Of a stretch of DNA of 64,000 nt, positions 24,444 to 33,375 are shown piece by piece; the first letter of the stretch is position 1, and every line of letters starts with the position of its first letter. The notes under the pieces were generated by a model. That model was given only the letters and a program-made list of their open reading frames with translations. It was not told where the DNA came from and searched no databases. This stretch comes from HXMU1420-2 sp017643305. Its GTDB lineage: Bacteria > Pseudomonadota > Alphaproteobacteria > Rhodobacterales > Rhodobacteraceae. Location: assembly GCA_965217135.1 (NCBI GenBank), contig OZ244249.1:4526001-4590000 (forward strand), written 5' to 3'. Made by a program: the position numbers and the translations under genes.

Positions 24444-26276
24444 TTACTCCGCTGCTTCGGCGCGAATAAACCCTCCGGACTGACGATTCCAGTACTGCGC
24501 ATACAGCCCACCCTGCGCGAGCAGGTCTTCGTGGCTGCCTTCTTCCACGATTTGGCCCTGATCCATCACGATGATCCGGTCCATTTCTGCCAGGGTAGAC
24601 AACCGGTGTGCGATAGCCAGCACGGTTTTGCCATCCATCACGCGGCTCAATGCAGCCTGAATGGCCGCTTCGACCTCGGAATCGAGCGCGCTGGTGGCCT
24701 CATCCAGGACGAGGATCGGCGCATCTTTTAAGATTGCCCGGGCCAGCGCGATCCGTTGCCTCTGACCCCCCGACAGTTTTACGCCCCGCTCACCGAGATA
24801 GGCGTCAAAACCCGCGCGGCCCTTATGATCCTGAAGATCCTTGATGAATTCATACGCCTCAGCCTTTTCCGATGCCGCACGAAGCTCTTCTTCCCCGGCT
24901 TCGGGGCGACCGTAGAGGATATTGTCGCGCGCCGACCGGTTGAACATCGCGGTTTCCTGCGTGACCATCCCAATCTGATTGCGCAGGCTTTGCTGTGTCA
25001 CATGGGCAATGTCCTGTCCGTCAATCCGGATTTGGCCTGCCTCAGATTCATAGAGCCGCAGAAGCAGCGAAACCAACGTGGATTTGCCAGCGCCGCTGGC
25101 CCCAACAATCCCCAGCTTTTCGCCCGCTGCGATTCTCAGGTTGATGTTCTGGACGCCACCAATGTTGCGACCATAGGCAAAACCGACGCCATCAAATTCA
25201 ATGGCGGCCTGATCGATAGTCAGATCGCTTGCAACGTCCGCATCATCGACCCGCACCCGGGGGGTCAGCGTGCGAATACCATCTTCGACTTCCCCGATAT
25301 TGGCGTAAATCGTCATCAGCGTGAAACTGACCCAACCGGTCATCTGCGCAATTCGGATGGCAACCGTTCCGGCGGCCACGATGTCGCCTGCGCTGACCTG
25401 TCCCTTTTGCCACAACAGCAGCGACCCACCGATCAGCACAACAGGCAGGACGCCCGCCAGGGTCATCAGCGCATAGCGGAACGAGGCCGATAGATAGCCA
25501 AAGCCCAGAGCCGTCTGCCGGTAGGTTTCCAATGCGCCCAGCGCGGCCTTGTCTTCGTGATCGGCGTGGGCAAACAGTTTGACGGTCTTGATGTTGGTGA
25601 TGGTGTCCACGATTTGACCCGTCACCATAGCACGCGCGCCCGCACGCCGGGCAGACCGCACTCGGATGCGCGGCAGGTACCAGCGGATCAGCGCCAGATA
25701 CACCAGCAGCCACGCGGCAAAAGCTGCGGTTATACGAGCATCGATCACCGACAGCAAAATCAGCGATCCAACCAACGACGCCAGTGCAAACGCGATCACA
25801 TTGATGACTTCGACGGTCACATCGGTCAGCGCGCGAGCTGCCTGCATTTCTTTTTGCGCAATGCGTCCGGCGAAATCTTCGTCAAAGAAAGTGACCGCCT
25901 GGCCCAACGTCCAACGGTTCAGGCGCGACAGAACCAGTGGATTGATGTTCGGAGCCACAAGGATGGAGTTCGCAGCAGAAGAAAGCCCGAAAAACAATGG
26001 CCGAGCCACTAGAAAAAACGCCGTTGCGGCAAAAAGCATCCACAGCGTGGAGCCTTCGAAATATGCAGCAGGATCCGTACCGGAAACGGAATCGACAACG
26101 CGTTTCAGGATCAGCGCGGTAACCGCCTCCATCCCACCAGCCAGGGCAGAAAACAGAGCAGCCAGCCACAAAACCGGCCATGCCCCCGATAGTGCCCAGC
26201 GCATAAAGGGCCATAGCGTGGTGGGCGGCGGCCCTTCTGCAGGACGAAATGCGTCAATCCAATCGCCCGGCTTCAT
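24444..26276 (-). CDS. ABC exporter subunit (fused membrane and ATPase domains)
   Basis: The 610-residue protein has six predicted membrane helices (about 30-320) and an ATPase domain (about 360-600). Walker A is GASGAGKST, the signature is LSGGQRQRIALARAI, Walker B is ILVLDEATSALD and the H-loop is AIAHRLSTL. All catalytic residues are intact. It overlaps its paralogue (26273-28111) by 4 bases, so the two are made together and probably form a heterodimer. The substrate is unknown; related exporters carry lipids, drugs or peptides. Confidence 0.9.
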   Translation of the reverse strand: MKPGDWIDAFRPAEGPPPTTLWPFMRWALSGAWPVLWLAALFSALAGGMEAVTALILKRVVDSVSGTDPAAYFEGSTLWMLFAATAFFLVARPLFFGLSSAANSILVAPNINPLVLSRLNRWTLGQAVTFFDEDFAGRIAQKEMQAARALTDVTVEVINVIAFALASLVGSLILLSVIDARITAAFAAWLLVYLALIRWYLPRIRVRSARRAGARAMVTGQIVDTITNIKTVKLFAHADHEDKAALGALETYRQTALGFGYLSASFRYALMTLAGVLPVVLIGGSLLLWQKGQVSAGDIVAAGTVAIRIAQMTGWVSFTLMTIYANIGEVEDGIRTLTPRVRVDDADVASDLTIDQAAIEFDGVGFAYGRNIGGVQNINLRIAAGEKLGIVGASGAGKSTLVSLLLRLYESEAGQIRIDGQDIAHVTQQSLRNQIGMVTQETAMFNRSARDNILYGRPEAGEEELRAASEKAEAYEFIKDLQDHKGRAGFDAYLGERGVKLSGGQRQRIALARAILKDAPILVLDEATSALDSEVEAAIQAALSRVMDGKTVLAIAHRLSTLAEMDRIIVMDQGQIVEEGSHEDLLAQGGLYAQYWNRQSGGFIRAEAAE

Positions 26277-28111
26277 TCAGCAGCCTCCGGCGACAGGAAC
26301 CCACCCGATTGCCGCGACCAGAAGTCAGCGTACAGGCCGCCGCGCGCCAGAAGGTCATCATGGCTGCCTGCTTCGACGATACGGCCTTGATCCATCACAA
26401 GAATTCGATCCATCTGAGCAATGGTAGAGAGTCGATGCGCGATGGCAATGACCGTTTTGCCCTGCATCAGACCATACAGTGTGTTCTGGATAGACGCTTC
26501 CACCTCGCTGTCCAACGCGCTAGTGGCTTCATCCAACAAAAGGATCGGCGCGTCTTTCAACATGACGCGGGCCAGTGTGATCCGCTGCCGTTGTCCACCT
26601 GACAGCTTCACGCCCCGTTCACCCACATGCGCATCATAGCCTGACCGCCCTGCAGGATCGGTCAAATCGAGAATGAAATCATGCGCTTCGGCTTGACGGG
26701 CGGCGCGGATCATATCTTCCTCTGTGGCATCTGGGCGACCGTAAAGTATGTTGTCGCGCACGGATCGGTGCAACAGGGAACTATCCTGTTGCACCATCCC
26801 AATATGGCTGCGCAGGCTATCTTGTGTGACGTCACGAATGTCCTGCCCGTCGATCAGGATCTGGCCCAATTCCGGGTCGTAGAACCGCAACAGCAGCTTG
26901 ACCAAAGTAGACTTCCCAGCGCCGGACCGTCCGACCAGACCAATCTTTTCACCAGGTGCAACGGTAAGGTTGATCCGATCGAGGCCACCCATTTGGCGCC
27001 CATAATGGTGCGACAGGTCGCATACCTCAATCCGGCCTATGTCCATTTGCAGCGGTTCTGCATCGGGCCGGTCGACCAGGTCGATGGGCTGCGCGATGGT
27101 TTCCATCCCTTCAGCCACAACGCCCAGCTGACGGAAAAACGTGGTCAGCGCCCACATAATCCAGCCGGTCATCGCGTTCAGCCGCAGGGTCAAAGCGGTT
27201 GCCGCCGCGATAACCCCAACTGAAGCGGTTCCTTGCATCCATAGGTACATGGCCCACCCCACAACACCCACAATCAGAAAACCGTTCAAAGTGACCAGAG
27301 CGATATCCATGATCGTGTACAGCCGCATTTCGTAAAAAAATGTCGTGCGCGTGTTTTCGATGGCTTCCTTGGCATAATCCAATTCCCGATCATGATGCGC
27401 GAACATCTTGACCGAATGAATGTTGGAATAGCTGTCAACCACCCGCCCGGTCACAGTCGACCTTGCATCACTAGCTGCCTGTGATGCAGGGCCCACACGG
27501 CGGATGGTCCAGCGCACCAGTGCAGCGTAAAAAGCAAACCAGACCAACAGCGGCAACAACAGCCGGGGGTCCGCGGCGGCCAGCAGAACGGCGGCGCCCA
27601 ATAGGTAGGCCAGCGAAAAGCTGATGGCATCAAAAACCTGAAACACAACCTCCCCCGCGGCAGGCGGGGTTTGCATGATGCGGTTGGCGATACGCCCGGC
27701 AAAGTCGTTTTCAAACCAGCCAACCGACTGGCGCAAAACGTGTTTATGTGACCGCCAGCGGATCAGCGTACCAAAGTTTGGCAGGATGCTGTTGTTTAGC
27801 AACAGGACATCCAACGCCTGGACCAGCGGGCGCAGAAACAAGATGAACAGCCCAACTAGGATTAGTTCTGTGCCGTGGTTCCGCCAGACCTGCGCCGGGG
27901 GACCAGTGAGCAGATCAACCACTCGGCCCATATAGGAAATCAGACCGATTTCGATCGAAGCAACAACAACGGACAGAAAAGCCGTCCACGCAAAGATACG
28001 TTTGAAAGGTTGCGCATAGTCGCGCAGGAATGGCCAGAGCTTGGTAGGCGGCTGATCTTTTTCCTCGTACGGAACATAGGGATCAACAAGGTTTTCAAAA
28101 AAGCGGAACAT
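26273..28111 (-). CDS. ABC exporter subunit, partner of the downstream gene
   Basis: The 612-residue protein has the same layout as its downstream neighbour. It has six membrane helices with WAMYLWMQG near the sixth, Walker A GRSGAGKST, signature LSGGQRQRITLARVM, Walker B ILLLDEATSALD and H-loop IAIAHRLSTI. Both partners keep the catalytic Glu after Walker B, so neither site looks degenerate, unlike many heterodimeric exporters. The two ends are nearly alike (QSGGFLSPEAAE and QSGGFIRAEAAE), consistent with a tandem duplication. Confidence 0.9.
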   Translation of the reverse strand: MFRFFENLVDPYVPYEEKDQPPTKLWPFLRDYAQPFKRIFAWTAFLSVVVASIEIGLISYMGRVVDLLTGPPAQVWRNHGTELILVGLFILFLRPLVQALDVLLLNNSILPNFGTLIRWRSHKHVLRQSVGWFENDFAGRIANRIMQTPPAAGEVVFQVFDAISFSLAYLLGAAVLLAAADPRLLLPLLVWFAFYAALVRWTIRRVGPASQAASDARSTVTGRVVDSYSNIHSVKMFAHHDRELDYAKEAIENTRTTFFYEMRLYTIMDIALVTLNGFLIVGVVGWAMYLWMQGTASVGVIAAATALTLRLNAMTGWIMWALTTFFRQLGVVAEGMETIAQPIDLVDRPDAEPLQMDIGRIEVCDLSHHYGRQMGGLDRINLTVAPGEKIGLVGRSGAGKSTLVKLLLRFYDPELGQILIDGQDIRDVTQDSLRSHIGMVQQDSSLLHRSVRDNILYGRPDATEEDMIRAARQAEAHDFILDLTDPAGRSGYDAHVGERGVKLSGGQRQRITLARVMLKDAPILLLDEATSALDSEVEASIQNTLYGLMQGKTVIAIAHRLSTIAQMDRILVMDQGRIVEAGSHDDLLARGGLYADFWSRQSGGFLSPEAAE

Positions 28112-28221
28112 AGGACGGGCCCCTGAAAGACAAAATGCGATGTAACTTCGGGTGATGTTGGCTGATCACCCCACGATGTAAGGCTCAGCCCAAGCTGTTC
28201 CAAATACCGTGATACATCTGC

Positions 28222-28245
28222 ATCCTCCTTCGTTGTTGGGAGGAT
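28222..28245. repeat. Inverted repeat in the gap between the ABC exporter and cca genes
   Basis: ATCCTCC (28222-28228) and GGAGGAT (28239-28245) are perfect 7-base arms around a 10-base spacer. No T-run follows on either strand. It lies in a 183-base gap without a supported gene and may be an operator or RNA hairpin. On the minus strand, the direction both flanking genes are read, its second arm reads GGAGGAT and resembles a ribosome site, but no credible frame follows it. Confidence 0.35.
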
Positions 28246-28294
28246 TCTCGGTACGGCATGGCTTGCAGAAAGTCACTATCGGATTGGCGCACAG

Positions 28295-29449
28295 TCAGAG
28301 CGCCATCAACGCAGACCGGTCCAGTTGAAAATCCGATTCGATCCAGGCCTGCTCCAACTCTTTCAGCCTGGCACCCAGCGCCGGGCCGGAAAATTGTTCC
28401 ATGAGATCAGCGGCTTGAATAGGAAGCTGCGCGTCTGCACCCAATGTGATCCGGGCTTCAAGATCCGGTGGTGGCGGTGTTTCAAAACTGGCCGCCCGCA
28501 AAAGGGCCACGTTGCGGGCGGTATCTGCGTCGTGGCGATATGCCAGTTCTGCAACTTCGCGGGTACTGCCAATTTCATTGCGCAAGGTGCCCAGCGCCCG
28601 ATTTTGCGACTTACTCAGCCGCAGTGCCTGCATCGGGTCTTCGCCACCGATCACTGCAAGACGACGCAGGGCGATGGGTGGCAGTCCGGCTTGGCTTTCC
28701 AAATGTACCAAATGACCCAATGCAGTGTCATCCGCCCCAGGCAGGCACAAGGCCAGAAGCCCGATCTGCCGCATGGTCGCGACCGAAGGGGCCGGATCAG
28801 GGGCCGCCAGCAGTTTCAGCATTTCTGCGCCAATCCGTTCGCGGGACAATTGCGTAATCCCATCGAGATTGGCAGCAATGCCGTCCAGCGCGTCAGAGTC
28901 AAAGCCATTGTCGGGATCGCCATAAAGGGCGTGAAAGCGGAAGTATCGCAGACTGCGCAAGTAGTCTTCGCGGATCCGGTCAGACGGCGTTCCAATGAAA
29001 CGGACTTTACGCGTGTTTATGTCGTCTAACCCACCCAGTGGATCAACAACCGTACCGTCCTTCCGCGCGTAAAGCGCATTCATCGTGAAATCGCGCCGAG
29101 CTGCGTCTTCTTCTACCGTGGTGGCAAAGGACACCACCGCACGCCGCCCATCTGTTTCTACATCATGGCGGAAAGTGGTGACCTCGAACGCCGTATTTTC
29201 AGTAACCACCATGACCGTCCCATGATCGATGCCCGTAGGAACGGCACGCAATCCAGCAGCCGTGACGATCTGTGTCACGCGATCCGGTGTCGCGTCGGTG
29301 GAGATATCGATGTCGCCAACCGGACAGTCCAACAAAGCGTTGCGCACGCATCCGCCAACCAGAAATGCCTGTGCCCCAGAGTTTTCCAGCGCCTGCAAAA
29401 CCGTCTGCGTGTCAGGTGACGTAAGCCAGGGTTCTTGCAGCCGGATCAT
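28295..29449 (-). CDS. cca: CCA tRNA nucleotidyltransferase / poly(A) polymerase family
   Basis: The 384-residue enzyme adds or repairs the 3' CCA of tRNAs. The class II nucleotidyltransferase head shows AFLVGGCVRNALL then GDIDISTDATPDRV with the catalytic Asp pair, followed by RRDFTMNALYARKDGTVVDP and the RNA-binding DRIREDYLRSLRYFRFHA. I use the ATG at 29449, which overlaps the upstream NUDIX gene by 4 bases; the frame is open 34 codons further but those residues are not family-like. Whether it makes CCA or poly(A) is not fixed by these motifs, but with no other candidate visible CCA is likelier. Confidence 0.9.
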   Translation of the reverse strand: MIRLQEPWLTSPDTQTVLQALENSGAQAFLVGGCVRNALLDCPVGDIDISTDATPDRVTQIVTAAGLRAVPTGIDHGTVMVVTENTAFEVTTFRHDVETDGRRAVVSFATTVEEDAARRDFTMNALYARKDGTVVDPLGGLDDINTRKVRFIGTPSDRIREDYLRSLRYFRFHALYGDPDNGFDSDALDGIAANLDGITQLSRERIGAEMLKLLAAPDPAPSVATMRQIGLLALCLPGADDTALGHLVHLESQAGLPPIALRRLAVIGGEDPMQALRLSKSQNRALGTLRNEIGSTREVAELAYRHDADTARNVALLRAASFETPPPPDLEARITLGADAQLPIQAADLMEQFSGPALGARLKELEQAWIESDFQLDRSALMAL

Positions 29450-30039
29450 GTCAGCCGCACGGCAAGTGCCCGAAGCATGCGCGCCGTCGCACCCCAGATG
29501 TAGTACGGTCCGTACGGCACCGCATAGTAGTGGCGGCGCATGCCCCGCCATCGACGCGATTCTATGACAAAGTTATCAAGGTTCAGAACATGCGACATGG
29601 GGACAGAGAATACCTCGGCGACTTCACCGGGTTCCGGTACCGTTCGGAAAGGTTTGGCAATCGTACCCAAAACCGGTGACACGCTAAAGCCAGTCACAGT
29701 CTCATGTGCGGGGAGATGGCCCAAAACCTGAACATGGCCCGGCGGAAGACCAATTTCTTCATCAGCCTCGCGTAGCGCGGCAGCAACAGCATCTGCATCA
29801 CCCGCATCCACCTTGCCCCCCGGAAAGGCGATTTGCCCCGGATGGTGTTTCAGGGAAGAGGACCGTTTGGTCAGGATGATCCGGGGCTCAGGCGCCGTGA
29901 TGTCCACCGCGATCAACACGCCGGCTGGTCGCAATTTGCGGTCGGGCGGCAGAACTACGTCAGGGTTCAGATCATAATCGGATGATCCGGCATCCGGGCA
30001 CTGGAGCGCCCGGATCAGGGTTTCGGTTAGGTCAGTCAT
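29446..30039 (-). CDS. CoA pyrophosphatase-type NUDIX hydrolase
   Basis: The 197-residue protein has the CoA-pyrophosphatase signature KRSSSLKHHPGQIAFPGGK followed by the NUDIX box GGKVDAGDADAVAAALREADEEIGL. It probably splits coenzyme A into phosphopantetheine and adenosine 3',5'-bisphosphate. The ATG at 30039 or the adjacent one at 30042 overlaps the end of hslO; the cca gene overlaps its own end, so hslO-NUDIX-cca form one translationally coupled unit. Confidence 0.87.
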   Translation of the reverse strand: MTDLTETLIRALQCPDAGSSDYDLNPDVVLPPDRKLRPAGVLIAVDITAPEPRIILTKRSSSLKHHPGQIAFPGGKVDAGDADAVAAALREADEEIGLPPGHVQVLGHLPAHETVTGFSVSPVLGTIAKPFRTVPEPGEVAEVFSVPMSHVLNLDNFVIESRRWRGMRRHYYAVPYGPYYIWGATARMLRALAVRLT

Positions 30040-31018
30040 CATCCTGCCGTTGCGCCTCGAACCCGACAGACAGCGGGTCCAGGCTATAATGCGCAGAACA
30101 AAACTGGCAATCAGCTGTGACGCGCCCATTTTCCGTGGTCATCTTTTCGATGTCCCGCGCGGAATAGATGGACAAGCTCTGACGCACCCGTTCTTCGGAA
30201 CAGGTGCACCCGAACCGTACCGACTGCGCATCGTAGACCCGCGGCTGTTCTTCGTGGAACAGGCGCACCAAAAGGTCTGTCGGCGGCACGGACGGCCCAA
30301 TTAGTTCCATGTCTTCCACGGTGCTCAGCAGGTGGTTAACACGGTTCCAGTTTTCGCCGGCATCGTCAGAAACCAAATCAGCAGCTTGCAACAGTTCACC
30401 TTCGCCTTGCGCTTCTGCCACGAACGGCGAAGCTTCCGGCATGTGTTGCATCATGATGCCGCCGGCCCGCCAATGCGCGGCGCTGCCAGGTTCCTGCGAC
30501 AAACCAAAGCTCAGCTCGAACTTGGTCGGCAGCTGTTCGGACTGGGCAAAATAGGTTTCCGCAGATGCGCTGAGCGTTGGACCGGTCAACGGTGTGATGC
30601 CCTGATAGGGCGCGTTGCCGGTGCCCTGATCGATCAGGATCGCGAAATAACCTTCGCCCACCTGATCGAACGGCACACCATCGGTCAGCCTGTCTGGGTC
30701 AAAGCTAGCATAGGCCCGAATGCGGGCAGATTCGCCTTCTTTCTGTGGCGCGTAATAATCAGTGGCGATCATGCGCACCGCGCCCTTGGATTGAACCTGC
30801 AAAGACAGCTTCCAACGCAGCTTGATCGTCTGGCCAACCAGCGCGGTCAGCAACGCCATTTCTGCCACCAGAGCTTCGACCACTGGCGGGTAGTCATGTT
30901 GTTTCAGGATGCCGCTGAGCACGCCGTCGAGCCTGGCGACACGACCACGCATATCGGATGCATCAAGCTGAAAGGGCAGGACAGTATCGTCCCACGCGAG
31001 TTTTTCACCGAGTATCAT
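30032..31018 (-). CDS. hslO: Redox-regulated chaperone Hsp33
   Basis: Hsp33 is a cytoplasmic holdase switched on by oxidation and unfolding. The 328-residue protein has the N-terminal substrate-binding core and the C-terminal zinc site: Cys-x-Cys in FGCTCSEERV and Cys-x2-Cys in DCQFCSAHY, all four ligands present. It is first in the hslO-NUDIX-cca unit, and its start region overlaps nothing but faces the divergent NUDIX gene at 31095 with a 76-base gap. Confidence 0.95.
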   Translation of the reverse strand: MILGEKLAWDDTVLPFQLDASDMRGRVARLDGVLSGILKQHDYPPVVEALVAEMALLTALVGQTIKLRWKLSLQVQSKGAVRMIATDYYAPQKEGESARIRAYASFDPDRLTDGVPFDQVGEGYFAILIDQGTGNAPYQGITPLTGPTLSASAETYFAQSEQLPTKFELSFGLSQEPGSAAHWRAGGIMMQHMPEASPFVAEAQGEGELLQAADLVSDDAGENWNRVNHLLSTVEDMELIGPSVPPTDLLVRLFHEEQPRVYDAQSVRFGCTCSEERVRQSLSIYSARDIEKMTTENGRVTADCQFCSAHYSLDPLSVGFEAQRQDDD

Positions 31019-31094
31019 GGGGTTTCCTTACACGCCAATGATTGGCATACCGCGCTCATATAGGGGCGGCAAGCAGCGAAAAAAGGGGGCAGGC

Positions 31095-31559
31095 ATGATC
31101 AGACGATTTGGATCAGGCCCAAAAGGCGGCGTGACCTACACCCTGCGGCACGGGGCGTATGCGCTGATTTCGGATGGGCAGGACCTGCTTTTGACCGAAC
31201 AGGAAACGGATCTTCAACTAGAACTGCAGCTGCCAGGTGGCGGCATCGACCCCGGCGAATCGACCGTGGCCGCCCTGCACCGTGAGATATTGGAGGAAAC
31301 TGGGTGGCGTGTTTCTGGGTTAAAGCGGATTGGGGCTTATCGCTGGTTCACCTATATGCCGGAATACGACCTTTGGGCAGAAAAGCTCTGCGCGATCTAT
31401 TCGGCCCGGCCCGCGTTACGCGTGGGACCACCATCAGAGGCTGGGCACAGACCGATCTGGATGTCCGCCTGTACAGCAGCCGACCGTCTGTTCAGCCCTG
31501 GCGACCGATTCTTTGCCCAGCAGGCGTGCGAAGGCGCGTTGCCTGTCATGTTGCGTTAA
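31095..31559 (+). CDS. NUDIX hydrolase
   Basis: The 154-residue protein has the NUDIX box at GGGIDPGESTVAALHREILEE with a TGW end, following ELQLPG. Conserved YRWFTYMPEYDLWAEK lies downstream. The substrate (a nucleotide sugar, dinucleotide or other phosphoanhydride) is not deducible. I choose the ATG at 31095, preceded by GGGGGCAGG. The last 14 bases overlap the convergent Rec-PP2C gene. Confidence 0.85.
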   Translation: MIRRFGSGPKGGVTYTLRHGAYALISDGQDLLLTEQETDLQLELQLPGGGIDPGESTVAALHREILEETGWRVSGLKRIGAYRWFTYMPEYDLWAEKLCAIYSARPALRVGPPSEAGHRPIWMSACTAADRLFSPGDRFFAQQACEGALPVMLR

Positions 31560-32817
31560 ATTCCAGAAGCGCGGCAGAAACATCATCTTCCAGCCCGGTA
31601 TCGGGACACTCCTGTGTCAGAGACCAAAACATGTCATCCAGAAAATCCTGCCCTTTTTGATTATCGGCGCAGGCCTGTATCAACCTGACTAAGCCTGCCC
31701 CCTCCAACATATCACCTGATCTGGTCCGGCATTCGCTTATTCCATCAGAATACAGTAACAACCGGTCACCCGGGTTCAGGTAAAAATCAATCTGTTGAAA
31801 ATCGATATCCGGGACCAGCCCAATTGGCAGACCCCCTTCTCCAACAAATTCCACCTCTCCAGAATGTCTCAGGACCGCCGGGTGCGGATGACCTGCCTGC
31901 ACCATACGCACATGGCCGACGCTAAGATCCACAGTTGCGTAGACCATTGTGAAGTACTCATCGATCCCCCTGTCCGCCGCCAGCCTTTGGTTCAGGCGCT
32001 TCGCGACTTCGGCCGGTGGCAACAGGGCAATGAAGATTTTGAACTGCCTTTCGATTCCAATGTTTTGGTCGAAATACGCAGAGCTAAGGTAACTGCCCAG
32101 CCGCGCTGTCATCATGGCCGACGTTATCCCGTGGCCGGAAACATCGATGCTATAGAACGCCAGCCTGTTTTGGCCCGGGGAAAACATGCCAACCAGATCG
32201 CCACCGATATGCCCACTTGGCTTCAACAAAAGCGAAACCCGTGATTTGCCGAATTCCCGGCTGCGTTCGGGGATCAGGGAGTCCTGTATTTTCCGAGCCT
32301 GTTTCAGGTCCTTGTCGATCTTTTCATATGCTGCCCGCAGGCGATCCAGGGTTTTCTTGATAACAAGATTCTTTTCCGTAAGCTCATTCTGCATTGACAA
32401 AATGCGGTCACCCGCAGCGATCCTAGCCCGCAATTCATTTGGATCGACCGGTTTGGTGACGAAATCGTCAGAACCTGCATCCAAACCCTGCGCGACTTCG
32501 TTCTTGTCGCTTTTGGACGTCAGCAAGATGAAATAGCAGTACCGCCCGCCTGGGTTCGTTCGCAGTGCACGACACAGATCCAGGCCCGTCATACCCGACA
32601 TCATCCAGTCACTCAGAACCATGTCCGGATCGAATTCAGGGAACACCGACAGCGCCTGTTCCCCGCTTTCCACCTCCGCCACTTCGAAACCCCATTTTCG
32701 AAGGAATCGGGATAGAATCCGCCGTTGTAGCCTGCTGTCGTCAACAACTAGGATACGTTCGATTGACGCTGGCTGGCCGGATAGATCCGGAGTTACTTTT
32801 TTTGGAACCGCATCCAT
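31546..32817 (-). CDS. Response regulator with PP2C-type (RsbU/SpoIIE) phosphatase output
   Basis: The 423-residue protein has a receiver domain at about 20-140, with acidic Asp26-Asp27, phosphoacceptor Asp70 (MVLSDWMM) and Lys in LLTSKSDKNE. A coiled-coil linker (about 145-185) leads to a SpoIIE/PP2C phosphatase at about 190-420 (GGDLVGMF, YSIDVSGHGITSAMM, LLLYSDGISE). Such proteins dephosphorylate an anti-anti-sigma factor in partner-switching stress control. No anti-sigma or STAS gene lies nearby. An Hpt-protein gene is divergent 139 bases away and is a plausible phosphodonor or shuttle. Confidence 0.9.
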   Translation of the reverse strand: MDAVPKKVTPDLSGQPASIERILVVDDSRLQRRILSRFLRKWGFEVAEVESGEQALSVFPEFDPDMVLSDWMMSGMTGLDLCRALRTNPGGRYCYFILLTSKSDKNEVAQGLDAGSDDFVTKPVDPNELRARIAAGDRILSMQNELTEKNLVIKKTLDRLRAAYEKIDKDLKQARKIQDSLIPERSREFGKSRVSLLLKPSGHIGGDLVGMFSPGQNRLAFYSIDVSGHGITSAMMTARLGSYLSSAYFDQNIGIERQFKIFIALLPPAEVAKRLNQRLAADRGIDEYFTMVYATVDLSVGHVRMVQAGHPHPAVLRHSGEVEFVGEGGLPIGLVPDIDFQQIDFYLNPGDRLLLYSDGISECRTRSGDMLEGAGLVRLIQACADNQKGQDFLDDMFWSLTQECPDTGLEDDVSAALLEFNAT

Positions 32818-32956
32818 TCCCGCACACCTGAACTTTTGACCAACTCTACCGGGCGCAACGTTAAGAGTCGGTTTCTACCTGTTGCGTTTGTCCATTAGCT
32901 GCTTGTTAGGAAAGATGGGTTATCCAGGCTTGGGGGCGTGACTGGGCAGGTGTCGA

Positions 32957-33343
32957 ATGATCGATTGGAACCGCGTCCGCGATTTGCGCGATGAGATGGG
33001 GGAAGAAGACTTTCCCGAAGTGGTGAAACTTTTTCTGGAAGAAGCGGAAGAGGTAGTTGAACGTCTGAGCGATACCCCAGAAGAGACAGGAAAACTTGAG
33101 CAGGATCTGCATTTTCTGAAAGGCAGCGCGATGGGTTTTGGGTTCATCGATCTGTCTGGCCTTTGCCAAGATGGGGAACACAAATCATCCACAGGTCAGG
33201 CCGAAACAGTAGACATCTGGGAAGTGGTGAAAGTCTATTACGAAACCAAAACGCGGTTTCTGCAGGAGCTGTCCGCACATCTGACAACCTCACGCAGCCC
33301 GGGTCAGCTTGTCCTGCTTGCTCAACCCGCAAAAACCCGATAA
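32957..33343 (+). CDS. Histidine phosphotransfer (Hpt) domain protein
   Basis: The 128-residue protein is a single Hpt domain: DFPEVVKLFLEEAEEVVERL and the phospho-accepting His52 in LHFLKGSAMGFGF, followed by the four-helix remainder. The usual HxLKGSSxxxGA pattern is slightly altered (HFLKGSAMGFGF) but the His and Lys are kept. It probably passes phosphate to or from a receiver, and the divergent Rec-PP2C protein is the nearest candidate. The C-terminal tail after residue 108 is unstructured-looking. argG begins 32 bases downstream. Confidence 0.85.
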   Translation: MIDWNRVRDLRDEMGEEDFPEVVKLFLEEAEEVVERLSDTPEETGKLEQDLHFLKGSAMGFGFIDLSGLCQDGEHKSSTGQAETVDIWEVVKVYYETKTRFLQELSAHLTTSRSPGQLVLLAQPAKTR

Positions 33344-33375
33344 CCGGCCCCGGATATTCGACTGGGGAAACAGCC

